A model generated the notes under the pieces. It ran no database searches, was not told the DNA's origin, and worked only from the letters and a program-made list of their open reading frames with translations. Positions 25,985 through 36,389 of a stretch of 64,000 nt of DNA are shown here, piece after piece (within the stretch, counting starts at the first letter, position 1; every line of letters begins with the position of its first letter). Both the position numbers and the translations under genes were made by a program. The DNA is from Haloarcula regularis (GTDB lineage Archaea; Halobacteriota; Halobacteria; Halobacteriales; Haloarculaceae), in NCBI RefSeq assembly GCF_029338315.1, contig NZ_CP119795.1, positions 1 to 64,000 on the forward strand. The letters run 5' to 3'.

Positions 25985-28816
25985 ATGACGGGGCCTCAGG
26001 TCTTTGAGACTGCTCTTGATAAGCTTTCTTCGAAGTTGCTGTTCGTAACCGTCGAAGGGGATGTTGAGTTCTGCGATACAACGTTGTCTGACGAACTTGG
26101 ATATGATCGAGACGCTCTCCTTGATTCCAATCTCTTTGACGCGCTAGTTCCCAAAGAAAAGCAGGCCAAAGCTCAACAAACCTTTGAGCAGATAATTTCA
26201 CGAGACCAAGACCCTGGGGAATGTGAAACTCCAATCTGTAGTGCGGAAGGTGAATGCCGTTCGATTGCGTGGATCGACGTTGTTGAAGATGGCGCTCAAA
26301 CTTTTGTGATAGGTCGTCTCACAGACCTAGAGGCCACCTCCTTCTTCGATCACGAACTTGAACCCTACCGGACGTTGGTAGATCACTTCCCAAATGGGCT
26401 GATTACGTTATTCGATGACGAACTCCGCTTCCGAATTGTCGGTGGTCCAGCTTTTGAAGAAGTCGACCTCTCTCCAGAAGATCTCCGAGACAATCGGTTA
26501 CACGATGTCTTTCCTGAAGAGAACGCAGACGAACTCAGCTCTCTCTTTCGTAGGGCGCTTGAGGGCGAAACAAACGCTACTACGCTCCCTCTCGAGAATC
26601 GGTTTTTTGAGGTACAGGTGCTCCCCGTTAGGGACGATTCGGGGAACGTCGTCGCCGGGATGAGTGTCTCGCAGGACGTGACGGAACGCATCATCCGTGA
26701 GCGCGAGCTCCAAGAGGCAAGGGACCGATATAAATCCCTCATTCAGAACGCCTCTATACCGATATTCGTCGGCGACGAGACCGGCACAGTTCACGAGATG
26801 AATGAGAGTGCTGAAGAACTGACCGGGATTTCCAGGGAAGAGCTCATCGGAAACTCCATGCTCACAATTCATCCGACTGAGGAGGAAGATCGGTACAAAG
26901 CTGGCATCCGACAGCACGCAAATGAAGGGGGAACTCGACGATACCTCCCTAACGGCGACCAGATCCATATTATCGATGACGAAGGGACTCGTATCCCTGT
27001 CGAGATTACGGCCTCTGTGATCGATCAAGGCGAAGAGACGCTCGTTCACGCACTGTTTCGAGATATTTCTGACTATGTCTGGTACGAGAACACGCTGGAA
27101 GAACTTCATGAGAGTGCTGGCGAACTCGTACGGGCAACATCCGATTTGGAAATTGCCCAGTCAATCGTCGACACGGCAGTTGATACGCTTGACCTACAAC
27201 TCATCTCCGTTAATCTAGTCGATACCGATGATGAAACACTGTCGCCAGTAGCATACTCTGAGGATGTTATGGATGTTATTGGAGAACTTCCATCACTTCC
27301 ACTCACTGAAAGTCTTGCCGGTGAAGTGTTCCTCTCGAACGAGGCAATCAGTGTTGGCGATGTCCGCTCTCGGGAGGAAGTGTACAATTCAGATACACCG
27401 ATTCGAAGTCAGCTCATTGTGCCGATCGGAGAGTTTGGTGTCATTATCTGTGGTTCGACGACTGCTGCCACATTCGACCAAGAAGACCAACGGCTCCTCG
27501 AACTCTTGGCGCGGAACGCCGAATCAGTGTTCACCCGCGTCAACCGCGAGCAGGAACTCCGACGTCGTGAACAAGACCTGAAAACAAAGACGAAAACGCT
27601 AGAGCGTGTTGAAGATCTCAACACGAGAATTCGGAAGCTCACCCAAATTGCATCGCAATCCGAGACCCGGGATGAGCTTGAACAGGAGGTCTGTGAGGTT
27701 CTCAGTAATACTGATCCGTTCGTTTGGATGGGTCGGTGAACTCTCTCCTGAACGCGACGAACTCATCCCACGCACGTGGGCCGGTCGAGACCAGGGCTAC
27801 CTCGATTTATGTCCACTAACGCTCGACAATATGGCTTCCGACCCAGCTGTTCAAACTGCCCAGACAAACAACCCGACAATTGTCAGTAATACTGCAACTG
27901 ATGTCCAACAGGAACCATGGCGGCGCGAGGCGATCAGCCGGAACTTTCTTCGGTTATCGCTGTCCCGATTATGTTCCAAGATGTCCTCTACGGCGTTCTC
28001 ACTCTATACGCTGAGGACCGTGATGCTATCACGGATCGAATTCGGGATGTCCTCTCCGATTGGGGCGAAATTATGGGGTATGCAATTAAAGAGGCCGAAC
28101 GGACGAGTGCGATTCTATCCCGTCAAGGGACTGTGGTCCAGTTCAGCGTTGAATCCGCAGCGTGTCCACTGCTCCGTATCGCCCGAAACAGCCAGTGCAC
28201 ACTCTTTTTCGAGGGGCTCCGCGAGCAGGAAGGTGACGAAGCAACGGTCTTCGTGCGTGTCTATGATTGTTCAGCACAGCAGTTTATCGAGGCAGCTGAG
28301 CAAGCGACCGTTATCTCCTCAATCACGGAAGTTAGTGAGTCCGATGATGGTATTCTCTTTCAAATCACCATTACTGAGATGTTCATCGCCAGTGTGCTGG
28401 CGAGGTACGGAATTCGTCTTGAGAGTATTATGGGGACTAGTGAGGACAGTGTCCGCGTCCGACTTGTGACGCCGCCGACCATTCCCGTTCACCGGGTTGT
28501 GGATATCGTTTCGACTGAGTATCCTGATTCGACCCTGCTTGGAACCGATGACCTGACTGACTATCCGCGTCGGCAGACCGAAGTTGGCGACCAAGCTCTT
28601 CAGAATCTGACGGATCGGCAGCGTGAGGCACTTGAACTCGCGTATCACGGCGGCTATTTCGAGTCGCCGAAGGGTCTTAGCGGGCAAGAACTCGCGGAGC
28701 AGATGGATATCTCCTCGTCGTCCTTCAACGTACATCTCCGGACTGCTGAACGAAAACTACTGGATGCAATCCTCGGAAGCAGTTACCCTTCGGATTCGGT
28801 ACGGAGCTGGAAGTAA
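25985..28816 (+). CDS. Bat-like PAS/GAF sensor with bacterio-opsin-activator HTH, two frameshifts
   Basis: About 940 residues once restored. In order: two or three PAS domains (residues 1-360), a GAF domain (about 380-510), a coiled coil, a second GAF-type domain, the bacterio-opsin-activator N-terminal domain, and a C-terminal HTH_10 (LTDRQREALELAYHGGYFES ... SSSSFNVHLRTAERKLLDAI). The frame is lost near 27730-27732 (after DPFVWMG) and again near 27926-27931 (around PWRRE). Between and after these points the protein continues cleanly. It is a haloarchaeal sensor-regulator that binds DNA directly. It heads the signalling cluster and may react to redox or light; that input is inference. Confidence 0.75.
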
Positions 28817-28927
28817 CCATTCCACAATCGGCGGGTGTGGATATATTAGTCACCTCTAGGGAACACTTCGGATATATCAGCCCTTAGCTTTTGACACTGG
28901 AAATCCACGACTGGCATACATCCCTTT

Positions 28928-29539
28928 ATGTCCACTTCACCAGAATCTGGCGACAGCCAGACAACCGTACTGGTTCTTGAGGACGAAGAAGGGCTTGCCG
29001 ATTTATACACAGTCTGGCTCTCAGACGAATACAGCGTTCGAACCGCGTATACCGCAGCTGAAGCACGTGATAAGTTTGATCAAGACGTAGATATTGCACT
29101 CATCGACCGCCGACTCCCGGATGAGTCCGGTGATGCGGTCCTTGATTGGATTTCCCGGAACTATCCAAAGTGTCGTCAGGCGATGGTTACTGCAGTCAAT
29201 CCAGATATCGACATCGTGGAGATGCCACTGGACGACTACCTCGTCAAACCAATCCAGAAGGACGAACTTCTCAAAAGAGTCCGCCGACTCGATAACCAGC
29301 GGAACTACGAGGGGGCTGTTCGGGACCTGTACGCGCTCACGAGGAAACGAGTTCATTTAGAGTCGGAGCTCAGCGAATCAGAACGTTCGTCGAGTGAGGA
29401 GTTTGCTTGGCTTGAAACTCGGATTGAGGAACTTGAACAGACTGCGGCGGAGGTGAACGGGAAATTCGATGACAGGGATTTCCTCGAAATCGTACGCCGA
29501 CTCGGAGACGATACTGGGGGTGATTCATATGGTGAATAA
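28928..29539 (+). CDS. HalX-domain response regulator
   Basis: 203 residues from ATG 28928. The receiver domain is at residues 12-120, with DEE near residues 18-20, the phospho-acceptor Asp in IALIDRRLP and Lys in YLVKPI. A HalX domain (RDLYALTRKRVHLESELSES ... FAWLETRIEELEQTA) follows. HalX regulators are single-domain outputs common in haloarchaea. It overlaps the downstream HalOD1 gene by 11 bases, so they are co-translated. Confidence 0.85.
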   Translation: MSTSPESGDSQTTVLVLEDEEGLADLYTVWLSDEYSVRTAYTAAEARDKFDQDVDIALIDRRLPDESGDAVLDWISRNYPKCRQAMVTAVNPDIDIVEMPLDDYLVKPIQKDELLKRVRRLDNQRNYEGAVRDLYALTRKRVHLESELSESERSSSEEFAWLETRIEELEQTAAEVNGKFDDRDFLEIVRRLGDDTGGDSYGE

Positions 29540-29897
29540 TAATCAGACGCCCAATCGTGAAGCGGATGAGATTATAGAAACAGAGACCGCTCGCGTCCGG
29601 TACCATCGTTCGACCGAGACATATTTCGCAGCGTACGAGTGGGAATCGGACCAGTCGCTCAGTGCGACGCTTGCCGTTATCATTGAGGCGATATCCGATG
29701 TTGACTCCACAGGTCGCCCTCCGCTCTTTGACAGAGTCGATACGGACGCCCTGGACAAACTCTTTGAGCCAATCGGAAACAACGAGCGGGACCGGCGGGC
29801 CGGCCGAATCATCTTTCCATACTGTGAATTTCTTGTGACGGTTCACGCTGACGGTGAGATCGTGATCTCCTCCAAACAAGAGGCCTCAGAAACATAA
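29529..29897 (+). CDS. HalOD1 output-domain protein
   Basis: 122 residues from ATG 29529. The HalOD1 core is SLSATLAVIIEAISDVDSTG, FDRVDTDALDKLFEPIGNNE, with a beta ending IIFPYCEFLVTVHADGEIVI. It overlaps the HalX gene by 11 bases and its stop overlaps the next ATG (TAATG). It is therefore the second gene of the HalX-HalOD1-KaiC-kinase operon. Confidence 0.85.
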   Translation: MVNNNQTPNREADEIIETETARVRYHRSTETYFAAYEWESDQSLSATLAVIIEAISDVDSTGRPPLFDRVDTDALDKLFEPIGNNERDRRAGRIIFPYCEFLVTVHADGEIVISSKQEASET

Positions 29898-31389
29898 TGA
29901 ACGACACTACTGATACAACCACGAAGGAGCAGGGAACAGTCAGTCGTATTTCCACTGGAATTTCCGGACTTGATGAAATACTCCGTGGCGGACTTATTCC
30001 AGAGCGGAGTTACCTGGTTCGCGGGCGGCCAGGAACGGGGAAAACCATTCTTGGGTTGCACTACCTCACTACAGGTGCTGCGAACGGCGAGACGTCGCTG
30101 TACATCAACCTCGAAGAGGAAATTGAAGATATCGAACAGAACGGGGCTCAGCTCGGCTTTGACCTTACGGACATCGACTTCCTGGATTTGAGTCCCAAAT
30201 CTGACTTCTTTACAGACGACCAGGGGTACGACATCTTTGAATCGAGTCAGGTGGAACGGGATCCGTTCGTTGAATCTATTTCGGACAAAGTAACCGAACT
30301 GGAACCCGACCGCGTGTTCGTCGATCCGATCACTCAGCTCCGATACCTCACTGGCGATGAGTACCAGTTTCGGAAACAGGCGCTCTCGTTCATGCGGATG
30401 CTCAGCGAGAATGGGGCAACAGTCCTGTTCACGACACAAGCCACCGACGCAAAGCCGGACGACGACTTACAATTTATGAGTGACGGCACGATTGAACTCG
30501 GAGACTCGGCGATGGGCCACACCATCGACGTGCCGAAATTCCGTGGCTCCTCGATTCAGGACGGACATCACGCGATGGAAATCACTGACGCGGGTATTGC
30601 AGTCTACCCAGAACTTCATCCCGGCAAGCACGACAAGCAGTTCGAATCAGAAGCGATTTCCTCGGGTGTACCTGCACTGGACGAAATGCTAAATGGAGGT
30701 ATCGAACGAGGGACTGTCACCATCATTAGCGGACCCACCGGTGCGGGGAAGACGACGCTTGGGACGCATTTCATGAAGGAAGCCGCTGAGCGCGGTGAGC
30801 GGTCGCTTATGTATCTCTTCGAAGAGAGTGCGGCAACGCTTCGAACTCGGTGCGAGGCGATCGATATCCCCGTTCGAGAGATGGAGGAACGGGGACACTA
30901 GCGCTTGAAGAACTAGAGCCCCTAGACATGTCGCCGCAGCAGTTCGCACAGGCAGTCCGGCGAGAGATAGAGGATGACGGGGGAGATATTGTTATGATCG
31001 ATGGGATTAGGGGGTATCAGATCTCGATCCAGGGCGACCAACAGGACCTCACACGAAAACTCCACGCACTGTGTCGGTATCTCACGAATATGGGGGTGAC
31101 TGTAATCCTCGTTGACGAGTCAAGCACGTTAATGGAGGAGTTCAGTGCGACCGATTCAGGCGTGAGCTATCTCGCGGACAATATTTTGTTCCTCCGTCAT
31201 ATCGAATACGGTGGAGAGCTCCGCAAGGTTGCCGGCGTTCTCAAGAAGCGGACAAGCGACTTCGAACGCTCGCTTCGCGAACTCGAGATCACGGAGAACG
31301 GCCTCGAAGTGGGTGACCCGTTGACGGGACTTCGTGGGATTCTCTCAGGGACACCGGAATGGACCGATGATGCCTCGACAGAGGGCTAA
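29897..31389 (+). CDS. KaiC-like double RecA-domain ATPase, frameshifted at 30891-30894
   Basis: About 497 residues once restored. Domain 1 has Walker A GRPGTGKT near residue 45 and a strand VFVDPITQLRYLTGDEY. Domain 2 has Walker A GPTGAGKT near residue 280. After REMEERG the frame is lost in GGGG at 30891-30894; one extra G gives TLALEELEPLDMSPQQFAQA and a second Walker B region VMIDGIRGY, ending at 31389. KaiC-like proteins in archaea act with histidine kinases and response regulators. Here the neighbours on both sides are exactly such genes, with TAATG coupling upstream. Confidence 0.8.
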
Positions 31390-31420
31390 TGCTCGACGTG
31401 ATTCTGGGGTGGGGAATCTG

Positions 31421-32488
31421 ATGCCGAAGCAATCCGGCACTCCTGTCGAGGTTAATCAGTTCGATGTAGACGAAGAGGTCTTCCTCTGTTTTGGCCACGA
31501 GAACAATCGACAGATGCTCGCGAGGGAGCTACAGTCAGACTACCACGTTACAACCGCTGATTCGATACCGTCAGAGTCTGAGTTTGCACTTTATATCGTC
31601 GACGAACCAGGACTCGAACATTGTTACGAAGAACTCCAGGCTGTACGCACAGCATCAGAACCGATCATCCGCCCGTGTTTACTCGTCACTTCAACTGATG
31701 TCAAGCGTATTGACCCGTCGGTCTGGGAGGTCGTTGACGATGTCATCACGACGCCGATTTCGATGGCCGAGCTCCGACCACGAATCGAATCGCTTCTTCG
31801 GTGGTACCGGTTGTCGGTCGATTATGGGGAACGTCGACAGTTAGAACAGGTCGCCAGTATCCTCTCACACGATCTTCGCAACCCGTTGAGTGTCGCTCAG
31901 GGAAATCTTGAACTCGCTCGTGAGGACGGCGATGACGAATACTTCGAGCGGACTGCACGGGCACTTGAACGTATTGAGGACCTCCTCGGCGATGTACTGA
32001 CGCTCGTCCGCCAGGACTATTCGGCGTCTGATTTCGAATTGGTTTCAGTAGATGCACTCGCCCGAGAAACATGGGATGAGTTCGATTCGGGCGAATCAAA
32101 ATTAGTCGTTGAAATCGATGGACAGTGTTCCATTCGGGCGAACCGAAGTGCGTTGATGGAGTTGTTCACGAATCTCTTTCGGAACGCAAAGGATCACAAC
32201 GAGAGACCAGTGACAGTCACTATCGGAGTACTTGCGGATGGGTTCTACGTTGCCGACGACGGGAATGGAATCCCGGAAGCAAAACGGGAACGCATCTTCG
32301 AATCGGGGTTTAGTACACAGTCAGACGGCACCGGGCTCGGGCTCTCCATCGTTGAACAGGTCGCAGACGCACACAACTGGACCGTTTCCGTAACAGAGAG
32401 CGATACTGGTGGTGCGCGTTTCGATGTCACTGATGTATTCTTTGAACAACCTGATTCTGAGTCCGCCGGGACCGACGGGGGTTCGTAG
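31421..32488 (+). CDS. Histidine kinase with degenerate receiver-like N-terminus
   Basis: 355 residues from ATG 31421. Residues 10-130 form a receiver-like domain without the usual acidic triad. The HisKA domain has the phospho-acceptor in SHDLRNPLS near residue 152. HATPase motifs follow: NLFRNAKDH (N box), DDGNGIPEAKRERIFESGFS (G1/F) and GTGLGLSIVEQV (G2). No membrane segment is visible, so it is cytosolic. It follows the KaiC-like gene by 31 bases and precedes another kinase by one base. Confidence 0.85.
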   Translation: MPKQSGTPVEVNQFDVDEEVFLCFGHENNRQMLARELQSDYHVTTADSIPSESEFALYIVDEPGLEHCYEELQAVRTASEPIIRPCLLVTSTDVKRIDPSVWEVVDDVITTPISMAELRPRIESLLRWYRLSVDYGERRQLEQVASILSHDLRNPLSVAQGNLELAREDGDDEYFERTARALERIEDLLGDVLTLVRQDYSASDFELVSVDALARETWDEFDSGESKLVVEIDGQCSIRANRSALMELFTNLFRNAKDHNERPVTVTIGVLADGFYVADDGNGIPEAKRERIFESGFSTQSDGTGLGLSIVEQVADAHNWTVSVTESDTGGARFDVTDVFFEQPDSESAGTDGGS

Positions 32489-32489
32489 G

Positions 32490-34835
32490 ATGGACAACGA
32501 TGAGCAAGCTGAGGAGGATTCAACTCCGACTGGGAAGTCCGCTGTGGTTGGGCTCCTGTTTGAACACGACGAGAACCGTCGCCAGTTAACCAAGTGGTTT
32601 CGGGAGCTGTCTGAGTTCACACCCTGTGGTGTTTCACCGTCGGGAGGATCTTCCCAAGCGGATATCCTTCTCGTTGATGAACCGGCACTCGCCCGTCATC
32701 GCGACTGGCTTCAGTCCCGAAAAGGTAGAGAAGAACCGCCCTTCCATCCTATCGTTCTCGTTCACAGTACGGATGATTCTTCGTTCGAAGGCGGAGTATG
32801 GGAGATTATCGACGAGACGGTTTCAGTTCCAATCGACCCGTCACCGCTCAAACACCGCCTCAAGAATTTACTGGAGCGACGACGGCTCTCGAAGAACCTT
32901 TCTAACGAATTGGAACGCACCGAGAAACAGTATCGGGCCGTTTTCGAATCAGTCAACGACGCGATGCTCGTTATTGATGCTGAACGGGATCAGGTCCTTG
33001 ACTGCAACCCTCGTGCCGGGGAAGTGCTTGGATACTCTGAGTCAGAACTTCGGTCACTTTCCGCTTCAACGGACCTGCACCCAACAAACGGCGACGCCTA
33101 TGAGCAGTTCATAGAGCGTGTGCTAACTAAGGGGCGTGACCGAACTGACGACCTTGTTTGTACGACTAAAGAAGGATCTAAAATCGAGGCGGAGATTTCA
33201 GCGAGCACGTTGGATGTGCAGGATAGCTCGAGAGTTGTGTTCTGTATCCGTGACGTAACAGAGCGCCGGGAGCAGTCTCGGCAACTTGAGAGTCAGCGGG
33301 ACCAGCTTGCACAACTGAATCGTATCAACCGGACACTCCACGAGACGACGAGAGCAGTTGTTCAGGCCTCGAGTAGAGACGAGCTCGAAACTGCCGTCTG
33401 TCAAAACCTGTCCGACTCGGGGGCGTATCAGTTCGCTTGGATGGGTGAGAGTGCGGAAGAACACGCTCGCGTTGAGCCCCGGGCAACGGGAGGGAAGGCG
33501 GCGGAGTACCTCAACCACGTTAGCGTGACGACCGACGGAACGGAGACCAGCCAGGGTCCTACTGGCCAGGCACTCGAAACACTGTCCGTCTGTACTGTCC
33601 AAGACGTATCGACAGCATCCGAGATGGAGCCCTGGCGTGATTCGTTAGCAGAGTTTGGAGTCCGAGCGACTGCTGCTGTCCCAATTCACTACGATGACGA
33701 AATCTACGGGATTTTGAACCTATACACCGAACGCGAGAACGCGTTTGTCGGCGAAGAACGGGACATTCTTTCTCATCTCGGAAATACAATCGGGCGCGCA
33801 ATTGCTGACATACGGGCCCGCGAAGAAGCACAGATATTCCAACAGGCAGTTGAACACGCCGGACACGCGATCTATATCACTGAGCCGGACGGGACGATTG
33901 AGTTCGTTAATTCTGCCTTCACCGAGATGACGGGGTACAACCGGGAGGAGGTGATCGGGAAGAATCCACGGATTCTGAAATCTGGAGCGCACGATAAGGA
34001 GTTCTATCGCGATCTCTGGCAGACGGTGTTATCTGGGGAGACATGGGAGAACGAACTCATCAATCGGCGCAAAGATGGTCGTCGCCAGTATATCGACCAG
34101 ACTATCGCGCCGATCACGATGGGATCAGACGATGTCGACTATCTCGTTGCTGTCAACACCGAGATAACGCAACAACGACGCCGCCAGCAGCAACTCCAGG
34201 TGTTATATCGTGTTCTTCGTCATAACTTACGAAACGAACTGAACGTTATTGAGGGGTATGCAGACCTGCTGGCCGAATCCGGAACGAGTCAACAGGAATC
34301 TGCACTCTCCGAGATCTCTCAAGCAGTCGACGATCTTCTTCAAATAAGCCAGCAGGCACGCCGTATTGAAAGTACATTTACTGAGGAATCTGCTGATCAG
34401 GAAGTGCATTCTCTAGACGAAGTCGTTCAGGGGGCGCTGGCTGATGCTGCGGTCCCTGAAGACGGGCTCACCATCTCAATTTCTGAAACGTCACTTACTG
34501 CTAATATGGAGTTACAGACGGCGATTCAGGAACTTGTGGTGAATGCGTTCAAGCATAATGATGCGGAGGAACCGTCGGTATCCGTATCAATGGAAACAGA
34601 GAACTATAGGAATACCCCGTATGGGACTGTCATCGTTCGGGACAACGGTCCTGGGATTCCGAGTAATGAACGGGAAGTGCTACGTGAGGGAGAGGAGTCC
34701 CCATTGCTTCATGGTAATGGCTTGGGACTATGGCTTGTCAACTGGGTCGTATCAGAACTTGGCGGGACTATTGATATTCAGGATGCCAACCCTCGTGGAA
34801 GTCTCGTAACGGTTACTGTCCCACTCAGTGATTGA
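32490..34835 (+). CDS. Multi-domain PAS/GAF histidine kinase
   Basis: 781 residues from ATG 32490, one base after the previous stop. In order: receiver-like domain (1-130), PAS (about 145-260), GAF (about 300-450), second PAS (about 460-580), then a kinase core with RVLRHNLRNELNVIEGYADL as HisKA and IQELVVNAFKHND plus VRDNGPGIPSNE and GNGLGLWLVNWV as HATPase. It is a cytosolic sensor. It is the last gene of the cluster and shares its N-terminal layout with the kinase before it, suggesting that both listen to the same KaiC-like protein; that link is inference. Confidence 0.85.
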   Translation: MDNDEQAEEDSTPTGKSAVVGLLFEHDENRRQLTKWFRELSEFTPCGVSPSGGSSQADILLVDEPALARHRDWLQSRKGREEPPFHPIVLVHSTDDSSFEGGVWEIIDETVSVPIDPSPLKHRLKNLLERRRLSKNLSNELERTEKQYRAVFESVNDAMLVIDAERDQVLDCNPRAGEVLGYSESELRSLSASTDLHPTNGDAYEQFIERVLTKGRDRTDDLVCTTKEGSKIEAEISASTLDVQDSSRVVFCIRDVTERREQSRQLESQRDQLAQLNRINRTLHETTRAVVQASSRDELETAVCQNLSDSGAYQFAWMGESAEEHARVEPRATGGKAAEYLNHVSVTTDGTETSQGPTGQALETLSVCTVQDVSTASEMEPWRDSLAEFGVRATAAVPIHYDDEIYGILNLYTERENAFVGEERDILSHLGNTIGRAIADIRAREEAQIFQQAVEHAGHAIYITEPDGTIEFVNSAFTEMTGYNREEVIGKNPRILKSGAHDKEFYRDLWQTVLSGETWENELINRRKDGRRQYIDQTIAPITMGSDDVDYLVAVNTEITQQRRRQQQLQVLYRVLRHNLRNELNVIEGYADLLAESGTSQQESALSEISQAVDDLLQISQQARRIESTFTEESADQEVHSLDEVVQGALADAAVPEDGLTISISETSLTANMELQTAIQELVVNAFKHNDAEEPSVSVSMETENYRNTPYGTVIVRDNGPGIPSNEREVLREGEESPLLHGNGLGLWLVNWVVSELGGTIDIQDANPRGSLVTVTVPLSD

Positions 34836-34933
34836 TCTACTGATTAGCGTTGTGAAAAGCATAGTTTGGATTCATCTATGCTAGGTCTGCTTCTCCCGAC
34901 AGGCCAGCAAAACCACCCTCTGTCCTCCTTTTC

Positions 34934-35350
34934 TCAGGATTCGTCCGCTCGTTCGACAGCGATGGTTAGATCGCCCGACGCGTAGTCAGCCGCGAAGTCG
35001 ACGGCGAACGCGTCCGCTTCGTAGGCGGCGTGGTAAGCACGGTGGCGTTCGAGCGAGCCTGTCGCCTTGAAGTGGAAGAACGCGGCCGCCGTGTAGGGCT
35101 TGCTCTGTGTTTCGACCTGCGACTCGACGGAAGCGGGAAGCGCGATCTGGGGCGTCTCTGTGTCGATACTCGCAGCGAACTCTTTCGCTTCTTCGACGGT
35201 TGCTTGCGAATGTGCCGGTGTCTCGCCGGTCAGCACGTTCACCGAGGTTTCCGTCTCGTCGGTGAACAGGACGTCTTCGAAGGTGTGTGTCCCGAGGATC
35301 GCCTCGGGATCCAACTCGCAGTCGTGAAACGGGTCGTCGTCTGAGGTCAT
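34934..35350 (-). CDS. Acidic backbone protein of unknown function
   Basis: 138 residues from ATG 35350. The N-terminal half is disordered and acidic; the C-terminal half is helical (SKPYTAAAFFHFKATGSLER, AYEADAFAVDFAADYASGDL). No motif is recognised. Leader L11 is upstream. It resumes the minus-strand backbone series after the signalling cluster. Confidence 0.65.
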   Translation of the reverse strand: MTSDDDPFHDCELDPEAILGTHTFEDVLFTDETETSVNVLTGETPAHSQATVEEAKEFAASIDTETPQIALPASVESQVETQSKPYTAAAFFHFKATGSLERHRAYHAAYEADAFAVDFAADYASGDLTIAVERADES

Positions 35351-35366
35351 CGAATCACGAGCCTAT

Positions 35367-35401
35367 GGCGGGGCTCACCCATTCTGACCCCTGAAAAACA
35401 G
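35367..35401 (-). repeat. Leader hairpin L11
   Basis: CTGTTTTTCA, then GGGG-TCAGAATGGGTGAG-CCCC in gene sense. The stem polarity is swapped relative to the others, yet the loop still carries ATGGGTG; this supports pairing over primary sequence. Confidence 0.6.
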
Positions 35402-35424
35402 GACCTGCCACGAAGCAGATCGAA

Positions 35425-36040
35425 CTAGGAGTGGTTCAGGCTCGCCTTCTCGAAGGGTGACTCTCCGGTCGGAATGAGCAGCTCCTGTCGGTCTCCGACT
35501 CGCTCGGCCAGCTTCCGTTTCAGGTACTGTCTCGCCGTCGACGGCGTGAAGACGCCCTTGTCGAGCATGTCGCCGACGACGTCTTTGAGGGCCGCGAACT
35601 GTCTCTGCAGGTGGCCGTCACCGACCAGCTCGCCGTCGTACCAGCGCACCGTCGCGAGCGCGCCGTTCCCGACTGTTTCTCCCTGTTCGACCGTCTCCGA
35701 GTCGTACTGGAGGCCGAACCACAGCGTCCGATAGGCGCTCACCTCGAACGTCGTCGACACCACGAAGAACCCCTCGTGGTGGAGGTAGTCGAGATGGTCA
35801 GCGACGATCTCGTCGAGGATGAGCCCGGTGGCGCGGGGCTTCGGTTCGACGACCGTCGACGGTCGATCCTCGCCGGCGAGGTAGCCGTCGACCGCATCTG
35901 CCTCAAGGCCATCGGCCAGTTCAGCCAGCAGCTGTTTCGCCCACTTGGAGTCGGTGTCGTCGCCACCGAACGGCGACTCAGCCGAGATTCGGTGCTTGAG
36001 CTTGAGGTTCGCTGCGCCCCAATGGCTGTAGTGGAGCGTG
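35425..36040 (-). pseudogene. DUF6735-like protein, N-terminus degraded
   Basis: The coding signature runs from about 36040 to the stop at 35425: LHYSHWGAANLKLKHRISAE, then EPKPRATGLILDEIVADHLD and YRTLWFGLQYDSETVEQGET. This matches a haloarchaeal family I know as DUF6735. No start codon exists in this frame; a TAG interrupts just before LHYS, and only a degenerate trace of the usual N-terminus (GKRAVAN-like) is seen in another frame near 36050-36090. A short internal GTG start at 35763 is possible but would lose half the domain. The gene is probably broken at its 5' end. Confidence 0.6.
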
Positions 36041-36389
36041 TGCTATCACTCAGGTTTGCTACAGCCCTCTTGCCACACTGTATTCGTCCACAATCAGTAA
36101 GTACAGGGAGTTTAGTGAACGCACTCCCACTTGCGAAATATAGAACAAGTCGTCACTAGATTCTAGCTGCGTACTCAACGCTACTATGTAGTATGCTGTC
36201 TACGTTAACCTCACTTCCCGGCTAGGAAATCGTGACAAACTGGGTGACGGGCATCGTGAGAAACCGACTTGACTCCATTCTGGACGAGAATGGGAAGACA
36301 TCGGACACACCTCCAAAACCACTACACCGGCAGGGTAACTCTGAAACATATGAACGAAACAGATGATCAGAACAATCACACTATAATTG
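36041..36389. other. Non-coding gap before the nuclease gene
   Basis: About 350 bases holding the decayed 5' end of the DUF6735-like gene and the promoter region of the nuclease-like gene at 36390. It is AT-richer than its surroundings. No insertion-sequence end is recognisable. Confidence 0.4.

Noticed and set aside
27606..28469. Separate gene inside the Bat-like coding region
   Set aside because: Only its middle (from GELSPERDELIP to PWRREA) is coding, as a continuation of the Bat-like protein in a shifted frame.
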